Part shown: positions 14,130 to 16,304 of the stretch, piece by piece
Numbering within the stretch: position 1 is the first letter of the stretch
How the letters are laid out: each line of letters opens with the position of its first letter
Assembly: GCA_964515195.1 (NCBI GenBank)
Contig: CAZETK010000063.1
Location: forward strand, 1 to 16,304
DNA from: Ga0074139 sp964515195
GTDB taxonomy: Bacteria; Bdellovibrionota; Bdellovibrionia; Bdellovibrionales; Bdellovibrionaceae
Direction of reading: 5' to 3'
DNA: 16,304 nucleotides
Position numbers and translations under genes: made by a program
Notes under the pieces: generated by a model
What the model saw: the letters and a program-made list of their open reading frames with translations, nothing else
What the model was told of the DNA's origin: nothing
The model's database searches: none

Positions 14130-16233
14130 AATTCACTTTGGCCCCTCTCATTGGGACACTCAACACAGCTATACATTCCGAGGGCTCAATTTTGATGTGG
14201 TTCGCTACGGAGCCAATTACTCTGTTGATAACGTTAAACGATTGATTTCACAACTTCAGTCAGACGTGGACATCTTCGCGATGACTTCTCTTCCGCCGAC
14301 ACCTTGCCTCAAGAATCAAAGTTACATTCATCATCAATATTTAGCCATCATGAACACCCCCAGTGCTGTTCCTCTTTGCGATGGAACTGGGATTAAGGAA
14401 ATTCTTAACATCCAATCCTTAGAACGTGGATTTGAATCAGGCAAGTTAGATCAAAATGCCGGCTTCTACTTTCCAGCCACACTGACCTGTACGGAAATCG
14501 AAGAGTATATACGCCATCAGCCTGGGACTCGGGTATATTTTGGGGATCTCAATCTGATTACCGGACTACCTCTGGTCGTCAAACCTTTCCCGGGCCTTAT
14601 GACACTCACCAAAACCGGGCTTCACTTTGCCACTCATAAAAGCATAAAACGTCGATCTAATTCACCCATTACAAAACTGCAAAATAAATTCGCCGATTTT
14701 ATTCCTCATCAGATTTCCGGATGTCAGTATATCGTGGCGGACCTTCCCTTACTCCACTATCTTGAAGAAAACGTAAAGGCCTACGAGGACAAAGAAATTA
14801 TCACCTGGTCACATCATAGCGGGATGGAAGAAGCTCTAAAAAAGTACAAGTTTAAAAAAATTCACTCTCTTTTTCCACGCGAATTTCGAATTAGTCCCTT
14901 CATGAATTATGCGCTTCTGGAGTCAACACTCCGCCTGACTTATAATCGTTTTGCCAGCCTTAACTTTGAAGACTGGCAGCAACTTCTTCAGGTCAAACCC
15001 AAGACAATTCAATCTGTCAAAAAATATGCGCTTTTACGAAGTGACACAATTTCCACCCGGATTCACAAAAAATACTATAGACTGAAAAATAAATTAGCTC
15101 AGGATTCTCCCCCGGATTTCGCTTTTGTCGTTCATGCTCTTTCTCATCGCGATTTTGAAAGAATTCCTGTGGCTGGGTCCTTGATCAAAGCGATTCCACC
15201 AGCTTTTCACCAGGATTTCGATCGGTTAGCATCAAAACTTCCACCGATTCGTTATGGGCACATCAACAACATCGTTTCAGAGTCTACCGGAAAAACAATC
15301 AATGGAATCATTTACTCTCTTCTGGCTACGCCCAAAGTTTTAAAAAACCAAGACCCTGAAGTAACCTATGCGCAAATTCAGCAATGCTGCCACGACGCCG
15401 CGGCCCGCGGAGCTAAGCTTATCGGCCTTGGCGCTTACACAAAAATCGTCGGTGATTCAGGAGTGACGATTAATAAAAATTCTCCGTTACCGGTCACCAC
15501 AGGCAATAGTTTAAGCGCATCCGCCACTCTTTGGGGACTCTATGAAGTCATAAAAAAAATGGGGCTTTTAAAGCCGGATCCTCAAAATGGGGCTATCAAT
15601 GGCACGGCGATGGTGATCGGCGCTACTGGTTCCATCGGACGAGTTTCGACAAAACTATTAGCCTTGGTCTTTAAAAAACTTGTCATTGTGGCTCCTCGCA
15701 TGGAGCGACTAAAGGAGCTTGCCCGAGAGCTGCAAAATATGGCTCCACATTGTGAAGTTATTTGTGCCACTCATGCAGATGAGTGGGCATCAGAGGTGGA
15801 TGCATTAGTTACGGCCACCTCTGCACTGGATCATAAAATCGTTGATGTCATGAAGCTCAAACCCGGATGCGTTGTTTGTGATTGCTCACGACCTCTGGAT
15901 TTCACAAAAGAAGATGCGAAAAAAAGACCAGACATCATCATCATGGAATCCGGTGAGCTTGTACTGCCCGGCCCCTACGACATAACCTGCGACATAGGAT
16001 TACCCGGAAAGACAGTATACGCTTGCCTAGCTGAAACAGCCGTTCTTACCTTAGACGAACGATATGAAAGCTTCACTTTAGGTCGCGACATTGAATGGGA
16101 AAAGGTAAAAGAAATTTACAAAATGTGCCGAAAGCATGGTGTAAAGCTTGCAGACATCCAAGGCCACATGGGACTTATTACGGACCGCGAGATTGGGCTG
16201 GTACGCGACAAGGTCCTTCGCTCCCGCCGGTAA
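14104..16233 (+). CDS. Unrecognised domain fused to AAR-like acyl-ACP reductase
   Basis: 709 residues. Residues ~336-709 resemble the ~340-residue fatty-aldehyde-forming acyl-ACP reductase (AAR) of cyanobacteria from end to end: FVVHALSH start (341-348), GKTINGII (396-403), GAKLIGLGAYTKIV (436-449), TTGNSLSASA (465-474), the NADPH-binding GATGSIG (506-512), CDCSRP (592-597), GGELV-like ESGELVLPG (615-623), and ACLAETAV with Cys641 at the position of the AAR thioester cysteine (ACFAEAML there). It is therefore probably an active reductase making an aldehyde from an acyl thioester, though the acyl carrier is unknown. Residues 1-335 match nothing I recognise. They look like a soluble alpha/beta domain (FDVVRYGANYS, DVDIFAMTSLPP, CDGTGIKEIL, VYFGDLNLITGLP), with no signal peptide or membrane segment, and may supply substrate selection or a second activity. 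Last gene of the operon. The AAR link is family recognition; the substrate is inference. Confidence 0.85.
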   Translation: MKNSFRIAEIHFGPSHWDTQHSYTFRGLNFDVVRYGANYSVDNVKRLISQLQSDVDIFAMTSLPPTPCLKNQSYIHHQYLAIMNTPSAVPLCDGTGIKEILNIQSLERGFESGKLDQNAGFYFPATLTCTEIEEYIRHQPGTRVYFGDLNLITGLPLVVKPFPGLMTLTKTGLHFATHKSIKRRSNSPITKLQNKFADFIPHQISGCQYIVADLPLLHYLEENVKAYEDKEIITWSHHSGMEEALKKYKFKKIHSLFPREFRISPFMNYALLESTLRLTYNRFASLNFEDWQQLLQVKPKTIQSVKKYALLRSDTISTRIHKKYYRLKNKLAQDSPPDFAFVVHALSHRDFERIPVAGSLIKAIPPAFHQDFDRLASKLPPIRYGHINNIVSESTGKTINGIIYSLLATPKVLKNQDPEVTYAQIQQCCHDAAARGAKLIGLGAYTKIVGDSGVTINKNSPLPVTTGNSLSASATLWGLYEVIKKMGLLKPDPQNGAINGTAMVIGATGSIGRVSTKLLALVFKKLVIVAPRMERLKELARELQNMAPHCEVICATHADEWASEVDALVTATSALDHKIVDVMKLKPGCVVCDCSRPLDFTKEDAKKRPDIIIMESGELVLPGPYDITCDIGLPGKTVYACLAETAVLTLDERYESFTLGRDIEWEKVKEIYKMCRKHGVKLADIQGHMGLITDREIGLVRDKVLRSRR

Positions 16234-16304
16234 GAGGACGCATTCCCCTCAAACGCTTCGAACAGTCCTCGCTCTAGTGAGCTGGTTGCTGGCTTGTGCC
16301 GAGG
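16234..16304. other. Operon 3' flank, no gene seen
   Basis: The 71 bases after the last stop hold no supported gene or promoter. GAGGAC (16234-16239) and GTCCTC (16265-16270) could pair around a 25-base loop and GCTC/GAGC (16271-16282) around four bases, but neither is followed by a T-run, so no intrinsic terminator can be called here. Confidence 0.5.

Noticed and set aside
16095..16277. 60-residue plus-strand frame at the operon end
   Set aside because: Most of it overlaps the end of the AAR-like domain in another frame, and it has no domain or ribosome binding site.
16234..16282. Rho-independent terminator after the operon
   Set aside because: Only six- and four-base stems are possible, the longer with a 25-base loop, and there is no T-run.

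Overview
The window reads as ordinary, tightly packed bacterial chromosome with two divergent gene blocks around a ~245-base intergenic region (5191-5435). The mildly AT-leaning composition, a DnaE1-type replicase and the mix of lipoprotein and lipid-enzyme genes fit a Bdellovibrio-like member of the Bdellovibrionota. That placement is inference from protein style and has not been confirmed by a search. I see no rRNA, tRNA, insertion sequence, phage gene or CRISPR array.

Left block (minus strand, 1-5190): dnaE (DNA polymerase III alpha subunit) is read first. A secreted protein of unknown function follows (ATGA overlap), then a lipoprotein with a VGVLPF-type start to its mature domain (TAATG overlap), cut off by the left window edge. 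The lipoprotein's reading frame is open to the edge and it has a strong ribosome binding site.

Right block (plus strand, 5436-16233): seven genes overlap end to start without one intergenic base. In order they are a formyltransferase-fold enzyme, a serine alpha/beta-hydrolase fused to an OleC-like (beta-lactone synthetase family) adenylating enzyme, a UbiA-type membrane transferase, an ATP-dependent dikinase with the swivelling-histidine layout of rifampicin phosphotransferase or PigC, a diacylglycerol/sphingosine-kinase family lipid kinase, an extended SDR resembling OleD/3-beta-HSD, and a fusion of an unrecognised ~335-residue domain to a domain resembling cyanobacterial acyl-ACP reductase (AAR).

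Together the seven genes look like a dedicated pathway that activates, reduces, phosphorylates and decorates an acyl chain or lipid in or at the membrane. It shares parts with the Ole long-chain olefin pathway (OleC-like, OleD-like, fused hydrolase). It has no OleA in the window, its hydrolase has Ser where OleB has Asp, and it adds UbiA, dikinase, lipid kinase and acyl reductase steps foreign to Ole. I know of no described pathway with this set, so this operon is the main candidate for an undescribed system. The product cannot be read from the sequence. After 16233 only 71 bases remain, with no gene I can support.
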